Positions 1 through 9,227 of a stretch of 64,000 nt of DNA are shown in pieces. The position numbers and the translations under genes are program-made. Location: positions 24,886 to 88,885 of the forward strand of contig CADADA010000006.1 of assembly GCA_902786515.1 (NCBI GenBank), in the 5' to 3' direction. This stretch comes from an uncultured Lachnospiraceae bacterium. Lineage in GTDB: Bacteria > Bacillota > Clostridia > Lachnospirales > Lachnospiraceae. The notes under the pieces are model-generated. The model was not told the origin of the DNA. It saw only the letters and a list, made by a program, of their open reading frames with translations, and searched no databases. Each line of letters starts with the position of its first letter. Within the stretch, counting starts at the first letter, position 1.

Positions 1-1
1 G

Positions 2-3000
2 TTTACCGTATGGGTTGACTATGACGGTAGCAAGATGAATGTGTATTATGCAAACGGAAAGTACTCTGAAGCTGTAAGACCTGATACGCCGCAGATTTCA
101 CAGACAGTGGATATGACCGGATTTAATGGCAAGAATGTATACATGGGATTTACATCAGCTGTAGGTTCTTCAAAGGCAAACCATACAATACATTCGTTCT
201 CATTTACAAATGTGTATACGGCAGATTATAAGGTAGAGCATTATTTCCAGAATGCTCCGGGCTCTGATTCATATACTATAAATGATTCTTACACTGAGAC
301 CAAAGAGGAAGAAGTAGATACAGTTGTAAAGGATACAGAGTTTAAAAAGACAGTCGCAAATTATGAGTATGCTAATGTAGAAGGCAAATCTGTACCTCAG
401 ATAACTGTAAAAGAGGATGGTACATCTGTCCTTAAGTTATACTATAAATTAAAAACAGCTCCGTACAAGGTGGAACACTATTTCCAGGACTCGCCGGGTT
501 CATCAAACTATACTTTGAATCCTGAGTATAACCAGACGGTTACGGATGCACTTGTGGGGTCTGTTGTTAAAGATACGTTATATAAAAAGACAGTTACGGG
601 ATATGATTATACAAGTGTAACAGGCAAATCTATACCTCAGATAACTGTAAAAGAGGACGGTACATCTGTTCTTAAGCTGTATTATAATCTGACAGAAAAT
701 GATAAGGCATCATATTTGCTTAAATATTGGCTTAAAGATAAAGAAAGCGGAGAATATAAGCTGAAAGATACCTCGGCTACAAAGAAAGGTGATGTTGGTT
801 CAGATGTCAAAGCATCCGATGTTGATGCTTCCTACAGTTCGAAGTATTCTTCGGAACACTATGTATTAAGTACTGTTAAGGCGCAGGATGATAAGACAAC
901 TCTGGCTGAGAAGGATAAGACATACGAGATGAACGTATATTATGATCCTGAAGAAGCTGAATACGAGATTAAGTATTATAAAAAGAATCCGGTGACGAAT
1001 GTATATGAACTTGCAGATAAGTCAGAAATCAGAAAAGGTTACGTGGGTTCAGAGCATAAAGCAGAGGAATTTAATGCTGCTTATAAGACAAAATTTGCGG
1101 ATTATAAATATGTTAATACAGGTGATACAGTTGATAAGGTGACTTTGTCAAAAGCAGGTGAATTGTATACAATGAACGTATATTATGATCCTATGATTGC
1201 ATATTATCAATTGGAGTATTATCTGTACGATACAGAATCTTCAACTTATAAATTAAAAGACGCTTCAGAGATACAGAAAGATTTGGTTGGAACAAAGCAT
1301 GTTGTAACAGATGTTGACAGTGCATACAAAACGAAATATCCGGGATATGTTTTGAAAAATACAACTGACACAGTCAGCGAGGTAACCTTGGCGGAGGATG
1401 GAAAAACATATGTTATGAAGGTGTATTACGAGCCTGAAAAGACCGGATATAAGCTTAACTATCATAAATATGATCCAAATACCGGCAAGTATGTTCTGAC
1501 AGATTATACTGATGTATATGACGGAATATTGGGAAGTACTTATAAGGTAACGGATGTTGATTCATCATATGCTAATAAATATCTTGCGGACGATTACGTT
1601 GTGAATGACAAAAAGAATGAAACATATTCAGTTACGTTATCTGAAAAAGATAAAGTGTACGAGATGGATGTGTATTACGACCCTAAGATTGCTACATACA
1701 AGACAGAATACTACCTCCAGCAGGATGATGGAACATATAAGCTTGTTGACAGCGTACCGGGACCTGAGACATATAGTGGAAAAACGGTCGACGCCGAAGA
1801 AAAAACATATCCAAACTATGTACATGTTGTCAAAGACGGAATGTCAAATGAGACGGATGTTGTAAGAGCCGACAATTCCACAACGTTAAAGGTATACTAT
1901 GATAAGATTCCGGCAAAGTATACTGTAAAATATTATTTGCAGGATAAGACAAATCCAAAAGAATATATTTATCAGGAAAAGGATACTGTAAGCAAGAATT
2001 CAACAGCAGGAACCCTGGTTAAAGATACGGCATATGTAAAAACGTATACAGATTACAAGTTCACGACTGTGGAAGGTAAGTCAATTCCGGAGATTACAGT
2101 TAAGGAAGATGGAACATCAGAACTGAAACTTTACTATATCCTTGACCCTCCTGTATATGCGATAGAATATTACATTGAAAAAGAAGACGGAACTTTTGAA
2201 TTGGTACCGGAATATTCTGAATCAGGTATTAAATCAGCTACGGGAGAAAAAGTAAAAGGCGAACATATTGATATACCGGGATATGTATATACGGTGGTAG
2301 ATACAGCGACAGATAAGACTAATGACGAAGATATCGTAAAAAGTGACAGTTCGACAGTATTGAAGCTGTACTATAAGTTGGATAAGCCTGTAGAGACAAA
2401 ATACACAGTTAAGTATTATTTACAGGATAAAGACAATCCGTCTGAATACATTTGCCGTGAAGAGGATACTGTTTCGGTGAATTCTGAAGCAGGTGCGGTT
2501 GTTAAAGATACAGCATATGTAAAAGATTATACAGATTATAAGTTCACGACAGTAGAAGGTAAATCAATCTCTGAGATAACCGTTAAGGAAGATGGAACAT
2601 CAGAGCTTAAGTTATACTACAACTTAGATCCTCCTGTATATGCAATACAGTACTACATTGAAAAAGAGGATGGAACTTTTGAACTTGTAACAGAGTATTC
2701 AGAGAGTGGAATAAAATCATCCACGGGAAAAACCGTTACAGGAGAGCACATTGATATTGACGGATATATTTATGTTACATTGGATACTGATACAGAAAAG
2801 ACCAATGATGTGGATACTGTAAAGAGTGACAGCTCGACAATATTAAAATTGTATTATAAGCTTCCTAAATACAAGGTACAGTATTATGTTGAAAATGAAG
2901 ATGGCGGATATGATTTGTATACCGAGTCTGTCGGAAAAGATAAAGTAGCAGCCGAGGTTAATGCTGATATTATTAAAATAAAAGGATATAAGCATGTTTT

Positions 3001-3421
3001 AATCGAGGATTCAAATGAAGAGGATCTGGTTGCTGCTGATGAGTCAACTGTTTTAAAAGTATACTACAGATTAAAACAGGAGGAGACAACCATAAAAGAG
3101 ACAACCACAAAAGAGACAACCACAAAAGAGACAACCACTGAAGAAGCATCGGTTGAAGAGGAGAAAATTGTTGAAGAAGAGACGTCAGTTGAAGAGGAGA
3201 CAATTGTTGAAGAAGAGACGTCAGTTGAAGAGGTGACAGTAACTGAAGAAACTGAAAAACCAACTGAACCGGCTACAACAACAAAACCGGCCGAAACTAC
3301 GACAGCAAAACCGGCACAGTCACCTAAATTAGGTGATACTGTTCATAAGGCATTACTCATGATGCTGTTTTCGTCAGCAATGGTTGCAACGATATGTGTA
3401 TTTGCAAAGAAACGTGATTAA
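2..3421 (+). CDS. Large cell-surface adhesin with L-type lectin end, MucBP-like repeats and wall-sorting tail (5' truncated by window)
   Basis: The frame is open from base 2, so the gene begins upstream; an ATG at 35 is internal. The first ~70 residues (VWVDYDG, VYMGFTSAVG, HTIHSFSF) resemble the end of a bacterial legume-type (L-type) lectin domain. Then come about twelve ~75-residue repeats, each opening with a Y-x-V-x-Y-Y-type strand and closing with LKLYY or MNVYY, as in MucBP-like domains. Two consecutive repeats are duplicated almost intact (about 1914-2390 and 2398-2870). A Thr/Glu/Pro-rich stalk follows (3080-3310), then SPKLGD, a hydrophobic segment and KKRD. This looks like a sortase-type anchor, with PKLGD in place of the usual PKTGD or LPxTG. 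The likely role is attachment to mucin or glycans at the cell surface. The ligand is not predictable. A hairpin terminator follows. Confidence 0.8.
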   Translation, partial: FTVWVDYDGSKMNVYYANGKYSEAVRPDTPQISQTVDMTGFNGKNVYMGFTSAVGSSKANHTIHSFSFTNVYTADYKVEHYFQNAPGSDSYTINDSYTETKEEEVDTVVKDTEFKKTVANYEYANVEGKSVPQITVKEDGTSVLKLYYKLKTAPYKVEHYFQDSPGSSNYTLNPEYNQTVTDALVGSVVKDTLYKKTVTGYDYTSVTGKSIPQITVKEDGTSVLKLYYNLTENDKASYLLKYWLKDKESGEYKLKDTSATKKGDVGSDVKASDVDASYSSKYSSEHYVLSTVKAQDDKTTLAEKDKTYEMNVYYDPEEAEYEIKYYKKNPVTNVYELADKSEIRKGYVGSEHKAEEFNAAYKTKFADYKYVNTGDTVDKVTLSKAGELYTMNVYYDPMIAYYQLEYYLYDTESSTYKLKDASEIQKDLVGTKHVVTDVDSAYKTKYPGYVLKNTTDTVSEVTLAEDGKTYVMKVYYEPEKTGYKLNYHKYDPNTGKYVLTDYTDVYDGILGSTYKVTDVDSSYANKYLADDYVVNDKKNETYSVTLSEKDKVYEMDVYYDPKIATYKTEYYLQQDDGTYKLVDSVPGPETYSGKTVDAEEKTYPNYVHVVKDGMSNETDVVRADNSTTLKVYYDKIPAKYTVKYYLQDKTNPKEYIYQEKDTVSKNSTAGTLVKDTAYVKTYTDYKFTTVEGKSIPEITVKEDGTSELKLYYILDPPVYAIEYYIEKEDGTFELVPEYSESGIKSATGEKVKGEHIDIPGYVYTVVDTATDKTNDEDIVKSDSSTVLKLYYKLDKPVETKYTVKYYLQDKDNPSEYICREEDTVSVNSEAGAVVKDTAYVKDYTDYKFTTVEGKSISEITVKEDGTSELKLYYNLDPPVYAIQYYIEKEDGTFELVTEYSESGIKSSTGKTVTGEHIDIDGYIYVTLDTDTEKTNDVDTVKSDSSTILKLYYKLPKYKVQYYVENEDGGYDLYTESVGKDKVAAEVNADIIKIKGYKHVLIEDSNEEDLVAADESTVLKVYYRLKQEETTIKETTTKETTTKETTTEEASVEEEKIVEEETSVEEETIVEEETSVEEVTVTEETEKPTEPATTTKPAETTTAKPAQSPKLGDTVHKALLMMLFSSAMVATICVFAKKRD

Positions 3422-3439
3422 TAGTTACATAATATAAAA

Positions 3440-3474
3440 AACTGCCCTGATTTTGTCAGGGCAGTTGCTTTTAG
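3440..3474 (+). terminator. Rho-independent terminator after the adhesin gene
   Basis: AACTGCCCTGA and TCAGGGCAGTT form an 11-bp perfect stem around a short T-rich loop, followed by GCTTTT. The downstream arm overlaps the -35 region of the glyA promoter. Confidence 0.85.
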
Positions 3475-3493
3475 AAAATTGTAATGATATAAT
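3465..3493 (+). promoter_or_regulatory. Sigma-A-type promoter of glyA
   Basis: TTGCTT (3465-3470) and a perfect TATAAT (3488-3493) are 17 bases apart, 43 bases before the glyA start. The -35 box lies in the tail of the upstream terminator. Confidence 0.6.
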
Positions 3494-3536
3494 ATAGAAC
3501 ATAAAAAAAGAAGCCCGTTGGCAAAAGGAGGATATA

Positions 3537-4781
3537 ATGTTTTCATTTGACGAAGTAAAATCATTTGATACAGAAGTAGCTCAGGCTATGGAGCAGGAGC
3601 TGGAAAGACAGAGAACCCATATAGAGCTGATTGCATCAGAGAATCTTGTAAGCAAGGCAGTTATGGCTGCTATGGGAAGTCATTTAACGAATAAATACGC
3701 AGAAGGATATCCGGGTAAGAGATATTATGGCGGATGTGAGTATGTTGATGTTGTTGAGACATTGGCTATAGAGCGCGCGAAGAAGTTATTTGACTGTGAG
3801 TATGCAAATGTTCAGCCACATTCAGGTGCACAGGCAAATCTTGCAGTATTCTTTGCATTAGTTAATCCGGATGACACGGTAATGGGAATGAGTCTGGCAG
3901 ATGGCGGACACCTTACTCACGGTTCACCGGTTAATATTTCAGGAAAGTATTTCAATATTGTATCATATGGCGTGAATGATGACGGTTATATTGATTATGA
4001 TAATGTTCTTAAGATTGCTAAAGAATGTAAACCAAAACTTATCGTTGCAGGTGCAAGTGCATATCCTAGAGAAATTGATTTCAAAAAATTCCGTGAGATA
4101 GCTGATGAGGTAGGTGCACACCTTATGGTAGATATGGCTCATATTGCAGGTCTTGTAGCTGCAGGATTACACATGAGTCCAATTCCTTATGCAGATGTTG
4201 TTACTACAACCACACATAAGACATTAAGAGGACCTAGAGGTGGTCTGATTCTTTGTAAGAGTGCAGAGAAAGCAAAAGAAATCAACTTTAACAAGGCTAT
4301 TTTCCCGGGAATTCAGGGTGGACCTCTTATGCATGTAATTGCTGCCAAAGCAGTATGCTTCAAAGAAGCATTAGACGACAGCTATAAGGTATATATGAAA
4401 GGTGTTAAGGATAATGCTGCCGCATTGGCAAAGGGACTTATGGACAATGGATTTAACCTAATTTCAGGCGGTACAGATAATCATTTGATGCTTGTAGATT
4501 TAAGAAACATGAATGTAACAGGAAAAGAGTGCGAAAAATTATTGGATGCAGCAAATATTACATGTAATAAGAATGCTATTCCAAATGATCCGCAGTCTCC
4601 GTTTGTTACAAGTGGTATCAGAATCGGTACACCTGCCGTTACATCAAGAGGAATGAATACAGAGGATATGGCTGTGATAGCTGATGCTATTTCACTCCTT
4701 GTAAAGGACTGTGATGCTAACAAAGATAAGGCTATGGAACTTGTTAAGACATTGACAGATAAGTATCCTTTATACGAATAA
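3537..4781 (+). CDS. glyA: Serine hydroxymethyltransferase
   Basis: This cytoplasmic PLP enzyme interconverts serine and glycine and supplies one-carbon units on tetrahydrofolate. The 414 residues are full length. Visible marks are the N-terminal ELIASEN segment, the [13 protein letters not shown] substrate loop, VDMAHIAGL, and the PLP-lysine motif [14 protein letters not shown]. An AAAGGAGG ribosome site sits six bases before the ATG. The gene has its own promoter and is followed by a hairpin terminator, so it appears to be a single-gene unit. Confidence 0.97.
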   Translation: MFSFDEVKSFDTEVAQAMEQELERQRTHIELIASENLVSKAVMAAMGSHLTNKYAEGYPGKRYYGGCEYVDVVETLAIERAKKLFDCEYANVQPHSGAQANLAVFFALVNPDDTVMGMSLADGGHLTHGSPVNISGKYFNIVSYGVNDDGYIDYDNVLKIAKECKPKLIVAGASAYPREIDFKKFREIADEVGAHLMVDMAHIAGLVAAGLHMSPIPYADVVTTTTHKTLRGPRGGLILCKSAEKAKEINFNKAIFPGIQGGPLMHVIAAKAVCFKEALDDSYKVYMKGVKDNAAALAKGLMDNGFNLISGGTDNHLMLVDLRNMNVTGKECEKLLDAANITCNKNAIPNDPQSPFVTSGIRIGTPAVTSRGMNTEDMAVIADAISLLVKDCDANKDKAMELVKTLTDKYPLYE

Positions 4782-4811
4782 AAATTAAATAAAGGGATAT
4801 ACTATTTATAC

Positions 4812-4857
4812 AAAAGAGAACCGTGTTTATTATATATAGATGCAGGTTCTCTTTTTT
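4812..4857 (+). terminator. Rho-independent terminator after glyA
   Basis: AAAGAGAACC pairs with GGTTCTCTTT across a ~23-nt AT-rich loop, and the stem runs into a T tract (TTTTTT). Confidence 0.7.
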
Positions 4858-4889
4858 GGTATATGGGAAAATAGGGGAGGTAATTATCA

Positions 4890-5282
4890 TTGGAACAGGA
4901 TTTTTTAAAATGCGGACTTGCAGGCTGGTGTATGGAAGTGTTCTGGACAGGCTGTATAAGTATCCTGAAAAAAGATAAGAAGATGACCTGCAATACTTCA
5001 TTGTTAATGTTTCCGATTTACGGCATGGCTTCTGTTATCAGGCCTGCAAGCCGTATATTAAAAAACAGACATTTCATGTTCAGGGGAACGGTCTATGCAT
5101 TTGGAATATTTATTATGGAGTATGTTACGGGAAGTTTTTTGAAACGTAAAGGGATGTGTCCGTGGGACTACAGTGACAGTCGTTATAACGTAAACGGATT
5201 AATAAGACTTGATTACGCACCTGCATGGTTTGGAGCGGGATTATTGTTTGAAAAAGTGTTGGGCATCAACGAAAAAGGATAA
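4890..5282 (+). CDS. Small membrane protein of the PF06541 putative ABC-transporter permease family
   Basis: The 130-residue product begins with LAGWCMEVFWTG and carries MFPIYGMAS, a hydrophobic segment leading to EYVTG, then CPWDYSDSRYNVNGLIRL. This pattern matches a family annotated as putative ABC transporter permease (PF06541, CmpB-like), whose real function is not known. About three hydrophobic segments suggest an integral membrane protein, shorter than many family members. Translation most likely starts at TTG 4890, because AGGGGAGG lies ten bases upstream and no ATG is close. It is convergent with aroC, sharing a two-way hairpin terminator. Confidence 0.7.
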   Translation: MEQDFLKCGLAGWCMEVFWTGCISILKKDKKMTCNTSLLMFPIYGMASVIRPASRILKNRHFMFRGTVYAFGIFIMEYVTGSFLKRKGMCPWDYSDSRYNVNGLIRLDYAPAWFGAGLLFEKVLGINEKG

Positions 5283-5303
5283 AGAAAAATCTTTACCCTT
5301 TTA
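5272..5303. terminator. Bidirectional terminator between the permease-like gene and aroC
   Basis: AAAAGGATAAAG and CTTTACCCTTTT form a 12-bp stem with one mismatch around a 6-nt loop. U-rich tails result in both directions, fitting the convergent genes. Confidence 0.6.
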
Positions 5304-5309
5304 TCAGCA

Positions 5310-6410
5310 TTAGTTGTTATAAACTTTTTTGATATTTTCGATATTTGATGACATGTTTATGAGCATCATGTCAAGTACTGTTAGTGCAACCATCGTTTCT
5401 ACCACGACCACAGCTCTTGGAACTATGATAGGATCATGTCTTCCTTTGATATTAATACTGATATTTTCGTTTGATTTATTTACAGTATTCTGAGTCTTAA
5501 AAATGGAAGGAGTAGGTTTTATGTATGCTCTCATAACAAGGTCTGAACCGTCACTGATGCCGCCAAGAGTTCCCCCGGCATGATTAGTTTCTTTTGAAAT
5601 ACCGTTTCCGTCAAAATAGAAACAATCATTATTGTCTGAGCCAAGAGAAGTACAAACATTTATTCCGTCGCCAATTTCAAAAGCTTTCACAGCACCTATA
5701 GAGACAAGAGCTTTTGAGAGGTTTGCGTCCAGCTTTTCAAATACAGGCTCGCCTATTCCGGCAGGTAGACCTTTTACGATACACTCAGCGACACCGCCTG
5801 CCGAATCAGTGTTTTCACGGATGGTATTAAGATATTCTTCAGCTTCTTTTGCTGTTTTTTCATCAGGCATATACAAAGGATTAGTATCTCTTGCATCAAG
5901 ATTAAAATTTTCGGATTTTACAGTGAATTCACCTATGGATTTTGTATAGGCACATACGGTGATTCCAAGCTCCTCGAGCACTTTTGCGGCAATAGCTCCA
6001 CCGGCTACTCTTCCTATCGTCTCTCTTCCGGAAGAGCGTCCTCCGCCTCTGTAATCCCTGAAACCATATTTCATGTCAAATGTATAATCGGCATGGCCCG
6101 GTCTGTAATAAGATGCAATTTCCGAATAATCATGTGAACGTTGTGAAGTGTTCATTACTACAAGTGATATCGGAGTACCTGTAGTTTTACCTTCAAAAAC
6201 GCCTGATAAAATTTCTACAACATCATCTTCCTTTCTGGGGGTGGAAAATGCAGACTGTCCCGGTTTTCGCCTGTTTAGATATTTTTGTATATCTTCCTCG
6301 CATAGAGATATTCCTGCCGGGCACCCGTCAACAACGACACCCACGCCTTTGCCATGTGATTCGCCCCATGTAGTGATTCTGAAAATTGTTCCATATGAAG
6401 AACCAGCCAA
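5310..6410 (-). CDS. aroC: Chorismate synthase
   Basis: The enzyme makes chorismate from EPSP in the shikimate pathway, using reduced FMN. The 366 residues are full length. It begins with [18 protein letters not shown], the family signature, and has [45 protein letters not shown] and [11 protein letters not shown]. The start is TTG (6410-6408 on the minus strand), supported by AAGGTGA six bases upstream. It stands alone, divergent from tgt. No other shikimate genes are nearby. Confidence 0.95.
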   Translation of the reverse strand: MAGSSYGTIFRITTWGESHGKGVGVVVDGCPAGISLCEEDIQKYLNRRKPGQSAFSTPRKEDDVVEILSGVFEGKTTGTPISLVVMNTSQRSHDYSEIASYYRPGHADYTFDMKYGFRDYRGGGRSSGRETIGRVAGGAIAAKVLEELGITVCAYTKSIGEFTVKSENFNLDARDTNPLYMPDEKTAKEAEEYLNTIRENTDSAGGVAECIVKGLPAGIGEPVFEKLDANLSKALVSIGAVKAFEIGDGINVCTSLGSDNNDCFYFDGNGISKETNHAGGTLGGISDGSDLVMRAYIKPTPSIFKTQNTVNKSNENISINIKGRHDPIIVPRAVVVVETMVALTVLDMMLINMSSNIENIKKVYNN

Positions 6411-6452
6411 TATAAGTCACCTTCACTTTCTGATAAAATTAGTACTTGTATC

Positions 6453-6481
6453 ATTGTATAATGAATATTAATAAAAATCAA
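6453..6481 (-). promoter_or_regulatory. Sigma-A-type promoter of aroC
   Basis: On the minus strand TTGATT and TACAAT are separated by 17 bases, ending about 43 bases before the aroC start codon. Confidence 0.55.
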
Positions 6482-6507
6482 ATTGTTTCTTATTTTTAAG
6501 AAATTAC

Positions 6508-6536
6508 TTGATAATATGTAAAAATAACATTATAAT
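6508..6536 (+). promoter_or_regulatory. Sigma-A-type promoter of the tgt operon
   Basis: TTGATA and a perfect TATAAT are spaced by 17 bases, with the -10 box 31 bases before the tgt ATG. It is the only good promoter seen before the tgt-yajC-leuB-ilvD-ilvB-serC-serA series. Confidence 0.65.
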
Positions 6537-6566
6537 GTAGATTATGTGTGAAGGAGAAAATCGTGT

Positions 6567-7706
6567 ATGAGTAAGAATTATAGATTAATAACCTTAGACG
6601 GTAGAGCAAAACGCGGAGAATTAGATACTGTTCATGGCACTATACAGACACCTGTATTCATGAATGTTGGGACGGCAGCGGCTATAAAAGGTGCCGTTTC
6701 TACTGAGGATTTAGAGCGGATAGGGACACAGGTGGAATTATCCAATACATATCACCTTCATGTAAGACCGGGAGACAGACTCATAAAGCAGATGGGTGGT
6801 CTGCATAAGTTTATGGTTTGGGACAAACCAATTCTTACGGATTCAGGAGGGTTTCAGGTATTCTCACTTGCAGGTCTTAGAAAGATAAAAGAAGAGGGCG
6901 TGTATTTTAATTCACATGTAGACGGAAGAAAAATATTTATGGGACCTGAAGAAAGCATGCAGATTCAGTCAAATCTGGCATCTACGATAGCGATGGCATT
7001 TGATGAGTGCCCGCCACATCCGGCTACGAGAGATTATATGAAACGTTCAGTTGACAGGACAACAAGATGGCTGGTAAGATGTAAAAATGAGATGGACAGG
7101 CTTAACGGACTTGAAGACACGATTAATAAAGAGCAGATGCTGTTTGGAATCAATCAGGGCGGAACGTTTGAGGATATAAGGATAGAGCATGCAAAGACAA
7201 TTTCGGAGATGGATTTGGACGGATATGCTTTAGGAGGACTTGCAGTTGGAGAGTCTCATGAAGAGATGTACAGGATTTTAGATGAGACCGTTCCATATCT
7301 TCCATTGGAGAAACCGACATATCTTATGGGAGTCGGTACACCGGAAAATATTCTTGAGGCTGTTGCAAGAGGTGTGGATTTCTTTGATTGCGTTTATCCT
7401 TCAAGAAATGGCAGACATGGACATGTTTATACAAATTATGGAAAATTAAATCTTTTCAATGCAAAGTATGAAACAGACACAAAACCTATCGAAGAAGGAT
7501 GCGGTTGTCCGGCTTGTAAAAGGTACAGCAGAGCATATATAAGACACCTTCTTAAGGCGAAGGAAATGCTTGGTATGAGATTATGTGTATTGCATAATTT
7601 GTATTTCTATAATACAATGATGAGTGAGATTCGTCATGCCATTGAAGAACACAGGTATGATGATTACAAGAATAAAAAGATAGAAAAAATGAAAGTGTTG
7701 GTATAG
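6567..7706 (+). CDS. tgt: tRNA-guanine transglycosylase (queuine tRNA-ribosyltransferase)
   Basis: This enzyme swaps guanine-34 of GUN-anticodon tRNAs for a queuosine precursor. The 379 residues are full length. Landmarks are VELSNTYHLHVRPG, the active-site segment LTDSGGFQVFSL, GGLAVGE, FDCVYPSRNGRHG, and the C-terminal zinc site CGCPACKRYSRAYIRHL. It is the first gene of a long co-directional series and lies 18 bases before yajC, a pairing common in Firmicutes. Confidence 0.96.
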   Translation: MSKNYRLITLDGRAKRGELDTVHGTIQTPVFMNVGTAAAIKGAVSTEDLERIGTQVELSNTYHLHVRPGDRLIKQMGGLHKFMVWDKPILTDSGGFQVFSLAGLRKIKEEGVYFNSHVDGRKIFMGPEESMQIQSNLASTIAMAFDECPPHPATRDYMKRSVDRTTRWLVRCKNEMDRLNGLEDTINKEQMLFGINQGGTFEDIRIEHAKTISEMDLDGYALGGLAVGESHEEMYRILDETVPYLPLEKPTYLMGVGTPENILEAVARGVDFFDCVYPSRNGRHGHVYTNYGKLNLFNAKYETDTKPIEEGCGCPACKRYSRAYIRHLLKAKEMLGMRLCVLHNLYFYNTMMSEIRHAIEEHRYDDYKNKKIEKMKVLV

Positions 7707-7724
7707 CAACAGAATGGAGGAAAG

Positions 7725-8075
7725 ATGAATTTAGCGAGTATTTTATTGGCATCGGGTGCATCGGGTGCGCAGTCTGCTGCAGGTTCAATTACGGTTATGA
7801 TTGCATGGGTTGCAGGATGTGTGCTTATTATGTATTTGTTAATGGTAAAACCACAGAAAAAGCAGCAGAGAGAACTGGAGAGTATGTTATCGTCATTGGA
7901 GGTCGGTGACAGCGTATTGACAACTGGCGGATTCTATGGAGTTATAATCGATATAAGTGATGAAGTCGTTATAGTAGAATTTGGAAATAATAAAAACTGT
8001 CGTATTCCGATGAAAAAAGGTGCTATAGTAGAAGTTGAAAAGGCAGCTGACGGTATAGAGACAGAAAGTAAATAA
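7725..8075 (+). CDS. yajC: Preprotein translocase subunit YajC
   Basis: The product is a 116-residue accessory subunit of the Sec translocon. It has one N-terminal membrane segment (about residues 20-38), then the family signature [19 protein letters not shown], the motif [12 protein letters not shown], and a small beta-rich domain ending in an acidic tail. GGAGG precedes the ATG. It sits between tgt and leuB with short gaps, so it is probably co-transcribed. Confidence 0.92.
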   Translation: MNLASILLASGASGAQSAAGSITVMIAWVAGCVLIMYLLMVKPQKKQQRELESMLSSLEVGDSVLTTGGFYGVIIDISDEVVIVEFGNNKNCRIPMKKGAIVEVEKAADGIETESK

Positions 8076-8101
8076 ATAAAACAATAAAGAAAAGAGGGAT
8101 T

Positions 8102-9187
8102 TTGATGGAATTCAAAATAACTGTGATGCCGGGAGACGGAATCGGACCGGAGATAGTAGCTGAAGCAAAAAAAGTATTGGATCAGGTAGGTAAAAAATAC
8201 GGACATACCTTTAATTACACGGAAGTAAAGATTGGCGGCATATCTATTGATACATATGGAGTTCCGCTTACTGATGAAGCTATTGAGACTGCAAAATCGA
8301 GTGATGCAGTATTGCTTGGTGCCGTGGGTGGTATTGTAGGAAAAGATAAGTGGTATGAGCTTGAACCGGCTAAGAGACCGGAAGCAGGTTTATTAAAGAT
8401 AAGAAAAAGTCTCGGACTTTATGCAAATTTAAGACCGGCATATCTTTATGATGAGTTAAGGGATGCCTGTCCGTTAAAAGAAGAGATAGCTGCTGCAGGA
8501 TTTGATATGGTAGTAGTAAGAGAACTGACGGGCGGTCTGTATTTTGGAGAAAGATGTACGAAAGAAGTTGATGGAGTTGTTACGGCAGTAGACACTCTTA
8601 CTTATACAGAAGATGAGATTAGAAGAATTGCGGTTCAGGGATTTGAGATTGCAAGAAAACGAAATAAAAATGTAATCAGTGTAGATAAAGCAAATGTTCT
8701 TGATTCATCAAGATTATGGCAGAAGATAGTAGCAGAGGTTGCAAAAGATTATCCGGATGTGAAAGTGTCAAATATGCTTGTTGATAACTGTGCAATGCAG
8801 CTGGTAAAAGACCCTAAGCAGTTTGATGTTATTCTGACAGAGAATATGTTTGGTGATATTTTATCTGATGAAGCAAGTATGATTACCGGTTCTATCGGAA
8901 TGCTCCCTTCAGCAAGCCTTGGTTATAACAAGATGGGACTATACGAGCCGAGTCATGGTGCTGCACCTGATATAGCAGGAAAGAATATAGCCAATCCTCT
9001 TGCGACGATTCTTTCTGCGGCAATGATGTTAAGATATTCGTTCGACCTCGATGCAGAGGCTGATGCCATCGAAGATGCAGTAAAGAAAGTGCTGAGTGAT
9101 GGAATCAGAACGGTTGATATTATGTCAGAAGGAATGAAACAGGTCAGCTGTACACAGATGGGTGACGAGATTTGTGCACGTATTTAA
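8102..9187 (+). CDS. leuB: 3-isopropylmalate dehydrogenase
   Basis: This NAD-dependent enzyme oxidises and decarboxylates 3-isopropylmalate in leucine synthesis. The 361 residues have the family start [12 protein letters not shown], the substrate segment [28 protein letters not shown], the metal-site region [11 protein letters not shown] and [11 protein letters not shown], and the cofactor loop [18 protein letters not shown]. The first ATG (8102) or the adjacent second one (8105) could start it; AGAGGG lies 6-9 bases upstream. leuA, leuC and leuD are not in the window, so the leucine genes are scattered. It lies directly before ilvD. Confidence 0.95.
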   Translation: MMEFKITVMPGDGIGPEIVAEAKKVLDQVGKKYGHTFNYTEVKIGGISIDTYGVPLTDEAIETAKSSDAVLLGAVGGIVGKDKWYELEPAKRPEAGLLKIRKSLGLYANLRPAYLYDELRDACPLKEEIAAAGFDMVVVRELTGGLYFGERCTKEVDGVVTAVDTLTYTEDEIRRIAVQGFEIARKRNKNVISVDKANVLDSSRLWQKIVAEVAKDYPDVKVSNMLVDNCAMQLVKDPKQFDVILTENMFGDILSDEASMITGSIGMLPSASLGYNKMGLYEPSHGAAPDIAGKNIANPLATILSAAMMLRYSFDLDAEADAIEDAVKKVLSDGIRTVDIMSEGMKQVSCTQMGDEICARI

Positions 9188-9227
9188 ATATATTTTAGAA
9201 TGTTGATGAAAGGAATGTGTGATAAAA

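Noticed and set aside
2973..3263. Minus-strand frame with LSLLWLSLL repeats under the adhesin stalk
   Set aside because: It mirrors the low-complexity Thr/Glu repeats of the coding strand.
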